A DNA stretch of 41,256 bases from JBAXPW01 sp037132015 (GCA_037132015.1 JBAXPW010000005.1:1-41256), one strand, 5' to 3'; counted from the first letter of the stretch, positions 23,855 to 32,373 are shown. Numbers and translations are program-made. The notes: generated from the sequence alone by a model not told the origin.

Positions 23855-23883
23855 ATGGATATTTGAAAGTACTGATTTGTTTT

Positions 23884-23910
23884 GTCATCCCGAATTTATT
23901 TCGGGATCCA
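23884..23910. repeat. Dispersed palindromic element
   Basis: Arms ATCCCGAA (23887-23894) and TTCGGGAT (23900-23907) around the loop TTTAT, with flanks GTC and CCA. No T-tract follows, so it is not an obvious terminator. Related in layout to the elements at 19098 and in hsdMS. Confidence 0.65.
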
Positions 23911-24066
23911 TGGTTGAGTAGTGCTCATAAGCATGGATATTGAAACCCTACGTACCTCACCCTATTCGAGTGTAAACAGGGTAAACGAGTTCAGCATAAC
24001 ATGTTGACTCGTCATAATACATGTGAATATGCGGAACTCGAGGGGTTCGTGAGATTATTCATATAT
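23911..24066. other. Intergenic region rich in small inverted repeats
   Basis: Between lexA and the HIT gene, about 310 nt have no gene; their first part holds the lexA promoter and the palindromic element. This section has three successive short stems: ACCCT/AGGGT at 23959-23982, a longer imperfect hairpin at 23986-24011, and GAACT/GGTTC at 24034-24048. It is less AT-rich than its surroundings. It could be a structured RNA or remnant mobile DNA. It does not fold into a tRNA cloverleaf by eye. Confidence 0.35.
23986..24011. repeat. Imperfect hairpin
   Basis: CGAGT-T-CA-GCAT pairs with ATGT-TG-ACTCG around an AAC loop: 11 pairs with one bulged T and one G-T pair. Confidence 0.45.
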
Positions 24067-24095
24067 TTGACTTTAAGCATAAAACGTATTACCAT
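24067..24095 (+). promoter_or_regulatory. Promoter of the HIT gene, leaderless
   Basis: TTGACT at 24067-24072, a 17-nt spacer and TACCAT at 24090-24095, then 6 nt to the ATG at 24102. Confidence 0.55.
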
Positions 24096-24101
24096 TTTGC
24101 A

Positions 24102-24515
24102 ATGGAAGATGTAGCACAAAATACTATTTTTGCAAAAATTGTAAGAGGCGAGTTGCCTGCATATGTCGTTGATGAGAACGAAACATACATGGCATTTCTC
24201 GATATTTTCCCAAGCACAAAAGGACAAACAATTGTTATTCCAAAAGTATGGCATGATCCATACTTATTTAATAATCCTGATAATTTTATTCAAGATTTTA
24301 TGGTGTATGTGAAAAAAATTGCATTAAAACTAGATAAAGCTCTTGGCTCGGAACGATGTCGTATCTTTTTTGAAGGGTATGGAGTTCCTCATCTTCATGC
24401 AAAACTCTATCCATCATATGGATTTATTCTAGGTCAGGAAGATTTTAATCCTCGCAAAATAATTAAGGTTTCTCAAGAGGAAATGGAAGAAATTCATAAG
24501 AAAATTGATGGATAA
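24102..24515 (+). CDS. HIT family nucleotide-binding protein
   Basis: A 137-residue protein with a histidine-triad fold: NTIFAKIVRGELPAYVVDENETYMAFLDIFP at the start, GQTIVIPKVWH, and the signature VPHLHAKLYP near residue 99. Family members hydrolyse or transfer nucleotidyl groups from dinucleoside polyphosphates, nucleotide phosphoramidates or sugar nucleotides. The first two histidines (His97 and the nucleophile His99) are present; the third position is Lys101 instead of His. Some prokaryotic HIT proteins share this HLHxKLYP form, so it may be a subfamily trait. Cytoplasmic, single gene. It has its own promoter with a -35/-10 pair and no leader. It is followed closely by the RND promoter. 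Confidence 0.88.
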   Translation: MEDVAQNTIFAKIVRGELPAYVVDENETYMAFLDIFPSTKGQTIVIPKVWHDPYLFNNPDNFIQDFMVYVKKIALKLDKALGSERCRIFFEGYGVPHLHAKLYPSYGFILGQEDFNPRKIIKVSQEEMEEIHKKIDG

Positions 24516-24530
24516 TATATCCTATAAGTA

Positions 24531-24559
24531 TTGACTTTGAGCACAAAATCTGATAAAAT
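24531..24559 (+). promoter_or_regulatory. Promoter of the RND efflux operon, leaderless
   Basis: TTGACT at 24531-24536, a 17-nt spacer, TAAAAT at 24554-24559, then 8 nt to the GTG start at 24568. Confidence 0.65.
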
Positions 24560-24567
24560 TTACTCCT

Positions 24568-26019
24568 GTGATACAAAACATACAAGACTTTGGCAACTCT
24601 GCTAAAGAAAAAACCATTCAATTATCAAAACAACCCCAAAGTTTAGTAGAACAGCATCCGCTGATCTCTTTTTTTGTAGCTTTAGGCACTCTCTTACTTC
24701 TGATTATTATTAGTAATATTGTTCAACGACCAGCATCTCCAATAGCACCTCCAGTAGCTCCAGCAAAAAATGTAACTTTATACACAATAGGAACAGCGCC
24801 AAAACTTAGTGTGCAAGCACAAATTGAAAAAAGTGGAGTAATTACCATTACGGCTCTTATGCCGGGAGTAATCCAAAAACTAAATGTAAAAGAAGGATCT
24901 ACTGTAGTTAGAGGAACACAATTAGTTGCGATGGCTTCAAATTATCAAGGAGGAAATCAACTTTTACTTGCAAGAAAAAGTGCAGAGGCGAGTCTAAAAA
25001 ATATTGAAGAAATACAGCCGATTAATAAAGATACAAATAACAAAAATAGAGAAATTATAAGTAAACAGGAAACGACAGAAAATGAATTGAGAGATATTAC
25101 AAATAAAACTCTTGATGACACTCGTTCCCTAATTTCCTTAAATGATGAATTATTAAAATCAATTGATGACTCGATCAATCAATTAACTGCTACCAATAGT
25201 GGGAGTGTGAATAATAAAGATATAAATACGTACAAAACTCAAAAATCATCTTTACTAGGTGGAACAAATCAACTTCGATCACAACTTCGAACTACTGAAT
25301 ATACAAATAACAAAGATAAATCATCGGCTCAAATTTCTCAAGTACAACGAGAAATTGCATATAATAATTTGAACATTTCCGACAAAATGTTGGATCTCCA
25401 ACTTGAAACTGCACGATTAACTGTACAAATTCAACGAGTTGCAGAAGCTCAAATGTATCCTTCAGCTCCATTTAAGGCTACTGTACAGAGAGTATTTGTA
25501 AAAGAGGGACAAGCGATACAAGCAGGTACACCCCTTGTTGTGTTAGCACAATCTGCAGAAGATGATCCAACTATCGCAATTGCATATGTAAGTGGAGAGA
25601 TCGCACGCAAAATTTCACGACTCGAATATTCACAGGTTTTTATTGGAAATACAAAATTATCTCTTATGCCGTCATTTATCACATCAGATGCGATACAAGG
25701 AACGTTATATGGTGTCTATTTTGATATTCCAGATACTGTTGCTTCAAACGTTCCTGAAAAAGGATTTATACGAATTGATTTGCCTATCGGGTATGTGGAT
25801 AGTGGTTCTGCTGTTCCATTTTTACCTTTGGATTCAATTTATCAAACTCAGGATCAGGCGTATGTTTTTGTAGAACAAAAAGGAAAAGCAGAGAGTCGTA
25901 CTATTGTATTGGGTGATGTGTATGGTCGTTTTGTTGAAATCAAATCAGGCATACAAAATGGTGATAGAGTTATTATCGAACGGAATGTAGTCGCGGGGGA
26001 TAGAGTGAACGTAGAATAA
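24568..26019 (+). CDS. RND efflux periplasmic adaptor / membrane fusion protein
   Basis: A 483-residue HlyD/AcrA-like protein with a GTG start. A membrane anchor (33-51) is followed by a Pro/Ala-rich linker. The first lipoyl half is GVIQKLNVKEGSTVVRGTQLVAM, a long charged alpha-hairpin covers roughly residues 130-290, and the second lipoyl half is ATVQRVFVKEGQAIQAGTPLVVL. A beta-barrel and membrane-proximal domain follow (DSIYQTQDQAYVFVEQKGKAESRTIVLGDVYG), ending with IQNGDRVIIERNVVAGDRV. Adaptors couple an inner-membrane pump to an outer channel or shield its exit. It is 31 nt upstream of the RND pump. The long alpha-hairpin suggests contact with another subunit, yet no TolC-like gene is in the window. 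Confidence 0.88.
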   Translation: MIQNIQDFGNSAKEKTIQLSKQPQSLVEQHPLISFFVALGTLLLLIIISNIVQRPASPIAPPVAPAKNVTLYTIGTAPKLSVQAQIEKSGVITITALMPGVIQKLNVKEGSTVVRGTQLVAMASNYQGGNQLLLARKSAEASLKNIEEIQPINKDTNNKNREIISKQETTENELRDITNKTLDDTRSLISLNDELLKSIDDSINQLTATNSGSVNNKDINTYKTQKSSLLGGTNQLRSQLRTTEYTNNKDKSSAQISQVQREIAYNNLNISDKMLDLQLETARLTVQIQRVAEAQMYPSAPFKATVQRVFVKEGQAIQAGTPLVVLAQSAEDDPTIAIAYVSGEIARKISRLEYSQVFIGNTKLSLMPSFITSDAIQGTLYGVYFDIPDTVASNVPEKGFIRIDLPIGYVDSGSAVPFLPLDSIYQTQDQAYVFVEQKGKAESRTIVLGDVYGRFVEIKSGIQNGDRVIIERNVVAGDRVNVE

Positions 26020-26050
26020 GAAGATTAAAGATTAAAAAACTCGATATTAT

Positions 26051-29000
26051 ATGGTGGAGAAAAATATAAAAGATGAACGGGTATCATATCTCAGTACACT
26101 GAAATTTGACCCTGCTCTTTGGAACACAATACAGGCAAAGTGGATCACCAATATTCGAGTGGTTGTAATGTTAATTTTGAGTATAGTTGTTATAGGCACA
26201 TTTGCGTTCATGATGATTCCGCGACGATTAAATCCAGAGATTAAAATTGCGATTGTTACAGTTATTACAACTCTTCCCGGAGCAGGTCCAGAAGATATTG
26301 AAAAGCTAATAACAATCCCTCTTGAAGACGCACTTCAAAATGTTGATGGTCTCGATACAATGACTTCATCTTCTCGTGAAAGTGTCTCCGCAATTACTCT
26401 TCAATTTCGATCGAATATTCCTGCAGACAAAGCAAAATCAGATGCCCAATCACTTGTTGATGGAGTTATAGGACTTCCAGATGATGCACAAACCCCATCA
26501 GTCAAAAAAATTGATTTTGAAGATGCGCCGATATGGACATTTGCCATAACCACGAAAGAAGATACAGCGTCCTTAATGCGCTTTTCAAAACTATTAAAAG
26601 AACGTATTAAAGATCTAAGTAAAGTAGATCGTGTTATTCTTTCAGGGTTTGATATTCAAAATATTCAGGTGGAGATAAATCCAGTGAAAGCGCGTGAATA
26701 TGGAATAAACCCTGCATTATTGGCTCGGCAAGTTCAATTAGCATATGGTTCGTATCCAGCAGGTAATGTACAAACGGAAACTTCATCATTTGCACTTTCA
26801 ATTGATCGGGCAATTAATACCGTTGATGATATTCGAGATATGCGGATTACCGTAAAAGGAGAATCTGTTCATCTCGGAGACATTGCAACTATTAGAGAAA
26901 AAGGTGTTGCAAATCAAGCATTTACATACTTCGCAGATTCAAGAACAAAATCAAAACAAGCAGTAGAATTTTTTGTATATAAAACTTCTAGTTCCAATAT
27001 CGATGCATCAGAAAAAGACGTAAAAGTAGTAGTTGAAAAAACAATTCAGGAATATAAAAATAAATTTGATCTTGTTTCTATCACTAACAATGCAGAAGAT
27101 ATTGTTACTCAATTTCAAGATTTATTTGGTGAGTTTCAATCGACAATTTTATTAGTATTTCTTTTATTGCTTGCGTTTCTTGGACTTCGACAAGCTATTA
27201 TTTCATCATTAACTGTTCCTTTAACATTTTTATCAGGATTTGCAATCATTAATGCACTGGGAATGTCTCTCAATTTCTTGACTATGTTTGCGCTTCTTAT
27301 TGCGCTTGGATTGTTGATTGATGACACGATAGTTACAGTAGCAGCGATGACACGATACTATAAAACAGGGAAATTTACACCTCAAGAGACAGGACTATTA
27401 GTGTGGCGTGATTTTATTGTGCCATTGTGGTCTACAACAATCACCACAATTTGGGCCTTTGTACCACTTCTGATTGCGACGGGAATTATCGGTGAATTTA
27501 TTAAATCAATTCCAATAGTTGTAACTGCAGTGATGATTTCTTCAACTTCTATTGCAGTTCTTATAACAATTCCATTGATGACAATATTTCTGAAACCAGA
27601 GTTTTCTCGACGTGTTGTTATATTTTTCCAAATAGTAAGTGTTGTTATTTTATTTGTGATTATTATTGGTATCTCTCCAAAAAATATCATTCTTCCTTTT
27701 ATTATTATTGCTACTCTTATTGCTTTGGGAATTGGTTATATTACTCGAAAAAGTCTGTATTCAGAAACAAAAAAAATAATTCAACAAAATTTATTGGTAC
27801 ATAAAATATTTCTTTTGATTCAACGTATTGCTGATGAAGGAATTATTAATATAGAGGCTTTGAGTCATGGATATATGAGAATAATTGATAGGATTCTTAA
27901 ATCAAGACACAATCGTTGGGCCACATTATTAGCAGTAATAATATTTGGAGTTGTTGCTTATATATTACCAATGCTTGGATTGGTAAAGAGTGAGTTTTTT
28001 CCTAAATCTGATGAAAATATTTTGTATATGAGTGTTACATTTTCACCGGGAACAAATTTAAAGACAACTACAAATGAAATGCAATCTCTGATTAATGATG
28101 TTCGAAAAATAGATTTGGTAAAGTTTGTGATAGCTGAAGCAGGATCTGAAATATCTTCTATGGGAGGGAGAAGTGGAAATACAAATTCATTTTTATTAAC
28201 ACTACACTTACCTGATAAAAAGGAGAGAAAAGTTACTTCAATAGAACTAGCTGAACGCTTAAGAAAAAAATATGAAGGATATAATAGAGGAAAGTTATCT
28301 GTCCGTGAATTAAGTGGAGGACCTCCTGTTGGTGCTGATTTGCAAATTAAATTATCTGGTAATGATCTACAAATACTTAACACTTATGCAGATAAAATAG
28401 TATTGTTTCTCAACTCACAACAAGGTGTAACAAGTCCTGAAAAGTCTATAAAACCCGGAACAAGTAAATTGGTTTTTGTTCCTGATACTGATAAGTTGGC
28501 AGAGACGGGAATAACTATTGATATGATTTCATTGTGGTTACGAACGTATGCGAGTGGATTTACATTGGATAAAGTGAAGTTTGGGACAAACGACGAAACT
28601 GAGGTATTATTTCGATTAAATGAATACACGCAAGATCCTGAATCGCTAAGTCAATTGACCATCTCAGATACTGCAGGAAATGCACACCCATTATTATCAT
28701 TAGGAAGATTGGAACTTCAATCCAATCCAACACTTATCACTCGCGAAAAAGGAAAACGTACATTATCTGTTACTGCTGGAGTAACTCAAGGTTTTTCTTC
28801 AACAGAAAAAAATAAAGATCTAGAAAAGTTTGCAAATACTCTTAATCTTCCCGAAGGGTATAGTTGGAGTACGGGAGGAGCGAATGAAGAAAATCAAAAA
28901 TCAGTCCAATCGATTTTACAAGCAATGATTATTTCGATCATCCTCATTTTAGTAACGATGGTAATCGAGTTTAAGTCTTTTAGACAAACTCTTATTGCAT

Positions 29001-29398
29001 TGTTAATTATTCCATTGGGAATTTCGGGAGTATTTTATATTTTTGCACTTACTAATACTGCATTATCCTTTCCTGCATTAATTGGCGTCCTTGCTCTTTT
29101 TGGAATTGTTGTAACTCATGCAATAGTTGTGATAGAAAAAATAAATGATAATCGTGCACACGGTATGAATCTTCACGATTCTATCGTTGATGCTTCTGGA
29201 AATAGATTAGAGCCAGTATTATTAACATCACTTGCAACCATTGTTGGTCTTGTTCCAATTACGATAGCAGATCCATTCTGGAGAGGATTAGGAGGGGCTA
29301 TTATTGCAGGCCTTCTTTTTTCAGGGGCAATCAAGCTATTCTTTGTTCCTGTATTGTATTTTATGTGGTTTAATCATGATGAGATTAAGAAAAAATAA
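26051..29398 (+). CDS. RND family efflux pump (AcrB-like)
   Basis: A 1115-residue pump of standard size with the twofold RND layout: TM1 at about 34-55, a large outer loop, a TM bundle (about 365-560), a second TM and loop, and a final TM bundle (about 935-1105). GLLIDDTIVTVAAM places Asp424-Asp425 at the proton-relay pair of AcrB (D407/D408). PGAGPEDIEKLITIPLE in the first outer loop and GIVVTHAIVVIEKIN near the end are family blocks. Pumps of this class export drugs, lipids or metals using the proton gradient; substrate not readable, though heavy-metal-type (CusA) features are not apparent. It is second in an operon with the adaptor and converges, without a gap, on the pilin-like protein gene. 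Confidence 0.93.
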   Translation: MVEKNIKDERVSYLSTLKFDPALWNTIQAKWITNIRVVVMLILSIVVIGTFAFMMIPRRLNPEIKIAIVTVITTLPGAGPEDIEKLITIPLEDALQNVDGLDTMTSSSRESVSAITLQFRSNIPADKAKSDAQSLVDGVIGLPDDAQTPSVKKIDFEDAPIWTFAITTKEDTASLMRFSKLLKERIKDLSKVDRVILSGFDIQNIQVEINPVKAREYGINPALLARQVQLAYGSYPAGNVQTETSSFALSIDRAINTVDDIRDMRITVKGESVHLGDIATIREKGVANQAFTYFADSRTKSKQAVEFFVYKTSSSNIDASEKDVKVVVEKTIQEYKNKFDLVSITNNAEDIVTQFQDLFGEFQSTILLVFLLLLAFLGLRQAIISSLTVPLTFLSGFAIINALGMSLNFLTMFALLIALGLLIDDTIVTVAAMTRYYKTGKFTPQETGLLVWRDFIVPLWSTTITTIWAFVPLLIATGIIGEFIKSIPIVVTAVMISSTSIAVLITIPLMTIFLKPEFSRRVVIFFQIVSVVILFVIIIGISPKNIILPFIIIATLIALGIGYITRKSLYSETKKIIQQNLLVHKIFLLIQRIADEGIINIEALSHGYMRIIDRILKSRHNRWATLLAVIIFGVVAYILPMLGLVKSEFFPKSDENILYMSVTFSPGTNLKTTTNEMQSLINDVRKIDLVKFVIAEAGSEISSMGGRSGNTNSFLLTLHLPDKKERKVTSIELAERLRKKYEGYNRGKLSVRELSGGPPVGADLQIKLSGNDLQILNTYADKIVLFLNSQQGVTSPEKSIKPGTSKLVFVPDTDKLAETGITIDMISLWLRTYASGFTLDKVKFGTNDETEVLFRLNEYTQDPESLSQLTISDTAGNAHPLLSLGRLELQSNPTLITREKGKRTLSVTAGVTQGFSSTEKNKDLEKFANTLNLPEGYSWSTGGANEENQKSVQSILQAMIISIILILVTMVIEFKSFRQTLIALLIIPLGISGVFYIFALTNTALSFPALIGVLALFGIVVTHAIVVIEKINDNRAHGMNLHDSIVDASGNRLEPVLLTSLATIVGLVPITIADPFWRGLGGAIIAGLLFSGAIKLFFVPVLYFMWFNHDEIKKK

Positions 29399-29890
29399 CT
29401 ATTCTTCTTTTTCCAACATACTACAGGGAATTTCATAAGTTGATTTATCAACAGGTACTTCTAATCCTTTTAATATTCCAGCATTCTTCCCCGGAAAATC
29501 ATTTGAAGAATCTTTCATCAACTCTGTGTTTTGACTCAATTTAACTCTAAGTCTATATCGAGTTGTATTCCCAACTGAATATTCATAACTTGATTTGAGT
29601 TGCGGGTCCAAAAACGTATCTTTGTTATTAGGAAATTTAGAATCATATAGTTTTTTGAAATGTTTATCAAATAATGAAGAAGGATATGTCATGTTTTGAG
29701 CAAAGTATATTTCAAGTCCATATTGGATTTTTGCGAGATCACACCTTCGTTGAATATCAAATTCGAATTGAACCCTTCTTGATTTGTCATATGAGAATAG
29801 ATAAATAGATATAAATCCCATAAAAATAGCTACAACGAATGAAGTGAGAATTAGTTTTGAATTAGTTATTTGTTTCAATTTTTTTCTCAT
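29399..29890 (-). CDS. Membrane protein with pilin-like ectodomain, paralogue of the gene at 1793
   Basis: A 163-residue protein with a basic N-terminus, a membrane helix (13-33) and a C-terminal domain like that of the protein at 1793-2758. Both have a helix with C-x-LAKIQY-x-LE (C50 here), a YP pair (69-70), a DP turn followed by a Y-x-YSV/YSYEV strand, and a distal Cys (C156). The layout recalls type IV pilin ectodomains, but there is no prepilin leader or N-terminal glycine/glutamate site. The ATG at 29890 is chosen because TACAAT lies 7 nt upstream; an earlier start at 29917 would run through that box. It abuts the RND pump stop. Function unknown; surface display is likely. Confidence 0.6.
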   Translation of the reverse strand: MRKKLKQITNSKLILTSFVVAIFMGFISIYLFSYDKSRRVQFEFDIQRRCDLAKIQYGLEIYFAQNMTYPSSLFDKHFKKLYDSKFPNNKDTFLDPQLKSSYEYSVGNTTRYRLRVKLSQNTELMKDSSNDFPGKNAGILKGLEVPVDKSTYEIPCSMLEKEE

Positions 29891-29897
29891 AAGTATA

Positions 29898-29903
29898 ATT
29901 GTA
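29898..29903 (-). promoter_or_regulatory. -10 box of the pilin-like gene
   Basis: TACAAT on the minus strand, 7 nt before the ATG at 29890. Confidence 0.35.
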
Positions 29904-29932
29904 AGTGTTCTGTTCAAAAATGCAAAGGATGG

Positions 29933-29938
29933 TATAAT
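29933..29938 (+). promoter_or_regulatory. -10 box of the LapA/Nudix/HAD/HD operon
   Basis: Perfect TATAAT, 6 nt upstream of the ATG at 29945; divergent from the pilin-like gene promoter. Confidence 0.5.
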
Positions 29939-29944
29939 GTCATT

Positions 29945-30283
29945 ATGTTTAGACTTATTTTGCTAGCTGTTTTTAGTTTAGGTGTTGCATTTTTTGCTTC
30001 TCAAAATACATCTACAGTTCCCATTTATTTTTGGAATTACTCCGTAGACCGTATGCCAGTTTTTGGTATTATGTTAATTTCATTTCTTATTGGATTATTA
30101 CTTAATTGGATATTATCATCATTTAAGTTTTTTCAATATCATAATCATTTGAAAAATAAATCATCCAAACTTGCAGAAGCGGAAAAAAATATTTCTCATC
30201 TTACAAAGCGTATTCATCAACTTGAAGTAGAAAATGCTGAACTATTGAGCAACACATCTTCTTTAGATGAAAAATCATTATGA
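29945..30283 (+). CDS. LapA-domain (DUF1049) membrane protein
   Basis: A 112-residue protein with two membrane helices: RLILLAVFSLGVAFFASQN, then a short loop with TVPIYFWNYSV, and VFGIMLISFLIGLLLNWIL. A coiled-coil tail follows (LAEAEKNISHLTKRIHQLEVENAELL). FFASQN, the VPIYFWNYSV strand and the second helix followed by a coil match the lipopolysaccharide-assembly LapA/DUF1049 domain, found in many bacteria with no defined activity. The start at 29945 follows the TATAAT box by 6 nt; the upstream in-frame ATG at 29870 would overlap the divergent gene. Its stop overlaps the Nudix start by 4 nt. Confidence 0.75.
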   Translation: MFRLILLAVFSLGVAFFASQNTSTVPIYFWNYSVDRMPVFGIMLISFLIGLLLNWILSSFKFFQYHNHLKNKSSKLAEAEKNISHLTKRIHQLEVENAELLSNTSSLDEKSL

Positions 30284-30840
30284 AAATATGGCTTGCGAAA
30301 ATCTGGAAAATACTTAGGTTGCCAAAAAACTTTCAACTCCATGTGATGCGTTTTATGCAATCACAATTTCTTGTGGGAGTAACAGGAATTATTTTTAATG
30401 ATAATAATGAAGTTCTTCTATTTAAACATACATATCGTCAAGTAGAGTGGAGTCTGCCAGGAGGATATTTAGCAAGTAAGGAACATCCAACTGAAGGTCT
30501 TGAACGTGAAGTTGAAGAAGAGTGTGGATTGATAGTAAGCGGAGATCATCAGATGATGTTACGAACAGATCGAGATACTGCACGATTAGATATTGTAATT
30601 ATTGGAACATTTATTGGGGGGACATTTAAGCCATCATCAGAGGTTATCGAATATGGATTTTTTGCATTTGATGAACTTCCAGATATTATGAAAAAACAAG
30701 TTCTGTTGATACATAAAGCAATGCAACTAAACAGTGTAAACAAAAGTATAAAAAGAGCATCAGTAGTACAATCTTCCAAAGTATCTGATAATACGATTCG
30801 AGATAAAATATTTTCACTATTTAAGCGAAAATCAAAATGA
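30280..30840 (+). CDS. Nudix hydrolase
   Basis: A 186-residue protein with a perfect Nudix box, Gx5Ex7REUxEExGU, at residues 62-84 (Gly62, Glu68, Arg76, Glu77, Glu80, Glu81, Gly83). The preceding strand VGVTGIIFNDNNEVLLFKH and the loop VEWSLPGG are typical. These Mg-dependent enzymes cleave nucleoside diphosphates linked to other groups: oxidised nucleotides, ADP-ribose, dinucleoside polyphosphates, NADH. The basic C-terminal tail (160-186) is unusual and may bind nucleic acid or membrane. Start and stop both overlap neighbours by 4 nt (LapA gene and HAD gene), so it is translationally coupled. The substrate is not readable from the box. Confidence 0.9.
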   Translation: MKIWLAKIWKILRLPKNFQLHVMRFMQSQFLVGVTGIIFNDNNEVLLFKHTYRQVEWSLPGGYLASKEHPTEGLEREVEEECGLIVSGDHQMMLRTDRDTARLDIVIIGTFIGGTFKPSSEVIEYGFFAFDELPDIMKKQVLLIHKAMQLNSVNKSIKRASVVQSSKVSDNTIRDKIFSLFKRKSK

Positions 30841-31493
30841 TAAAGGCGGTAATTTTTGATTGTGATGGGGTCATTAATACATATAGGACTGTTGGAGAGT
30901 GTCATAGGAAGATTGGTCTTCCAGAAGATCTCGATATCTCATGGATGAGAGATTATTATTCTGGGAAAATATCGTATAAACAGTGGGAAAAGAATCTTGC
31001 TCAGTTCTATAAAAGTATCTCGTTAAATAAAGAAACGTATCTTCAATATATGTCGCAATATGTAATAAATTCAGAGGCAATTGAACTTATTTCATATATC
31101 AAAAAATTAGGATTACCCATGTGTATTATTTCTAGTGGATTTGATATATATGTGAAAAAAATAGCTCAGGAGTTAGGAATCCATGATTGGTATTGTAACT
31201 TAGTAGTTCATTTTAATAACAATAATGTTTTTCAGAGAATAGATACATTTGATGATGAGGTTGAAGCAAAAGTAGAACAATTAGCTATGTTTTGTTCAAA
31301 TCATTTCATCAGGATGTCTGAATGTCTGTACGTAGGTGATTCTGAAAATGATATTGGAATATTTAGGGCTACAAAACATGGTGTTTTATATAGAAGTAAA
31401 AATAAATTATGCAAAGAGGAAACATGGAAAGAGGTACAATCATTAGTTGAAATTGTAGATATTCTCAAATATGAACAAACAGGGAATTCATAG
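30837..31493 (+). CDS. HAD-superfamily phosphatase (phosphoserine phosphatase-like)
   Basis: A 218-residue HAD hydrolase. Motif I FDCDG gives the nucleophile Asp8 and the acid Asp10, motif II is CIISSGFD (Ser99/Ser100), a motif III lysine is likely Lys145, and motif IV GDSENDIGIF gives Asp168 and Asp172. A helical C1 cap lies between motifs I and II. Layout and the SSG motif resemble SerB-type phosphatases and related nucleotidase/sugar-phosphate phosphatases. It acts in the cytoplasm on small phosphomonoesters. It overlaps the Nudix gene by 4 nt and the HD gene by up to 23 nt, so all three phosphate-hydrolysing enzymes are coupled. Confidence 0.85.
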   Translation: MIKAVIFDCDGVINTYRTVGECHRKIGLPEDLDISWMRDYYSGKISYKQWEKNLAQFYKSISLNKETYLQYMSQYVINSEAIELISYIKKLGLPMCIISSGFDIYVKKIAQELGIHDWYCNLVVHFNNNNVFQRIDTFDDEVEAKVEQLAMFCSNHFIRMSECLYVGDSENDIGIFRATKHGVLYRSKNKLCKEETWKEVQSLVEIVDILKYEQTGNS

Positions 31494-32373
31494 TGTGCAA
31501 GAAAAAATAATCAGGTTTGGCATTGATTCTCATACGTATTTTGATAAAGAAATTTGGCAAAAAAGCGCACTTCCTATACGAATACAATCAATAGCGCCGT
31601 CGTATCATAACGAACATCATATCATGGCTATTTTGAAAGCGATTGATATTATATTTTTTGAAATTCAACGTGGACATGATGCGTTTGGCATACTCTCAGA
31701 AACACGTAAATTTATTGATGAGATTGATGAAGAGTATTCACTTTCTATTACTGAAATTAAGATCGCATTTCAACTAGCATTTGTTATGCATGATTTAGGA
31801 AATATAGTTCACTCTGATAAAGTTGAAATGCGTGAAGGAAAGTTAGTTCTTGATTATAGTTCTCAATATGATTGGGTTTCGGGCAATACAGAAATTAAGA
31901 GTTGTGTTATAGCAAATCGTATTCTTACTTATTATGATCATGAATGGAAACATCTTTTTAAGAATAATGCAGATCTTGTCTATGAATTAGTATTTTCAAT
32001 TATTAAACAGACAATTATTAAGCTTGATAAGCGAGCAAAAAAACCACTATGGCACGTAGTACAAATAATAGATCAAATAGCTTCATATTATTATTCGGAT
32101 GTTTCAATTGGTGTTATGACAGCAGGCTTCATGAATGAATTGTATGTGGAAGGATATAAAGATTTGAAAATAAATACATTTGTAGGTTTTATACCTCATC
32201 AACTGAGTGTTTTAATTCCGAAAGAAAAAGTAAGAAATGAAATTATTTTATTCTTTGAAAAAACAAGATCATCAATGAGTATCAGTCCTATTGAATGGAG
32301 TAAAAAATATCTCCTTAAAGATGATAGAGATGTACAGTTTAAGTCTGATATTGAGTGGCTTATTGGATTATGA
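31471..32373 (+). CDS. HD-domain phosphohydrolase-like protein
   Basis: A 300-residue protein with an HD-type metal site: H in SYHNEHHIMAILKAI (His49/His50), the HD doublet in FVMHDLGN (His107-Asp108), and a distal aspartate in VVQIIDQIASYYY (Asp201). HD enzymes are metal-dependent phosphohydrolases for nucleotides, (p)ppGpp or cyclic dinucleotides; no (p)ppGpp- or c-di-GMP-specific motif is clear here. The first start, ATG 31471, overlaps the HAD gene by 23 nt; a GTG at 31495, 1 nt after the HAD stop, is an equally good alternative. Last gene of the LapA/Nudix/HAD operon. Substrate unknown. Confidence 0.7.
   Translation: MNKQGIHSVQEKIIRFGIDSHTYFDKEIWQKSALPIRIQSIAPSYHNEHHIMAILKAIDIIFFEIQRGHDAFGILSETRKFIDEIDEEYSLSITEIKIAFQLAFVMHDLGNIVHSDKVEMREGKLVLDYSSQYDWVSGNTEIKSCVIANRILTYYDHEWKHLFKNNADLVYELVFSIIKQTIIKLDKRAKKPLWHVVQIIDQIASYYYSDVSIGVMTAGFMNELYVEGYKDLKINTFVGFIPHQLSVLIPKEKVRNEIILFFEKTRSSMSISPIEWSKKYLLKDDRDVQFKSDIEWLIGL

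Noticed and set aside
23884..23910. The palindrome as a rho-independent terminator for lexA or the HIT gene
   Set aside because: There is no T-tract on either side, and it lies upstream of both genes.
24030..24060. A tRNA T-arm-like sequence (GGGGTTCGTGAG)
   Set aside because: No acceptor stem, anticodon arm or T-psi-C consensus GTTCRA in a cloverleaf could be fitted.
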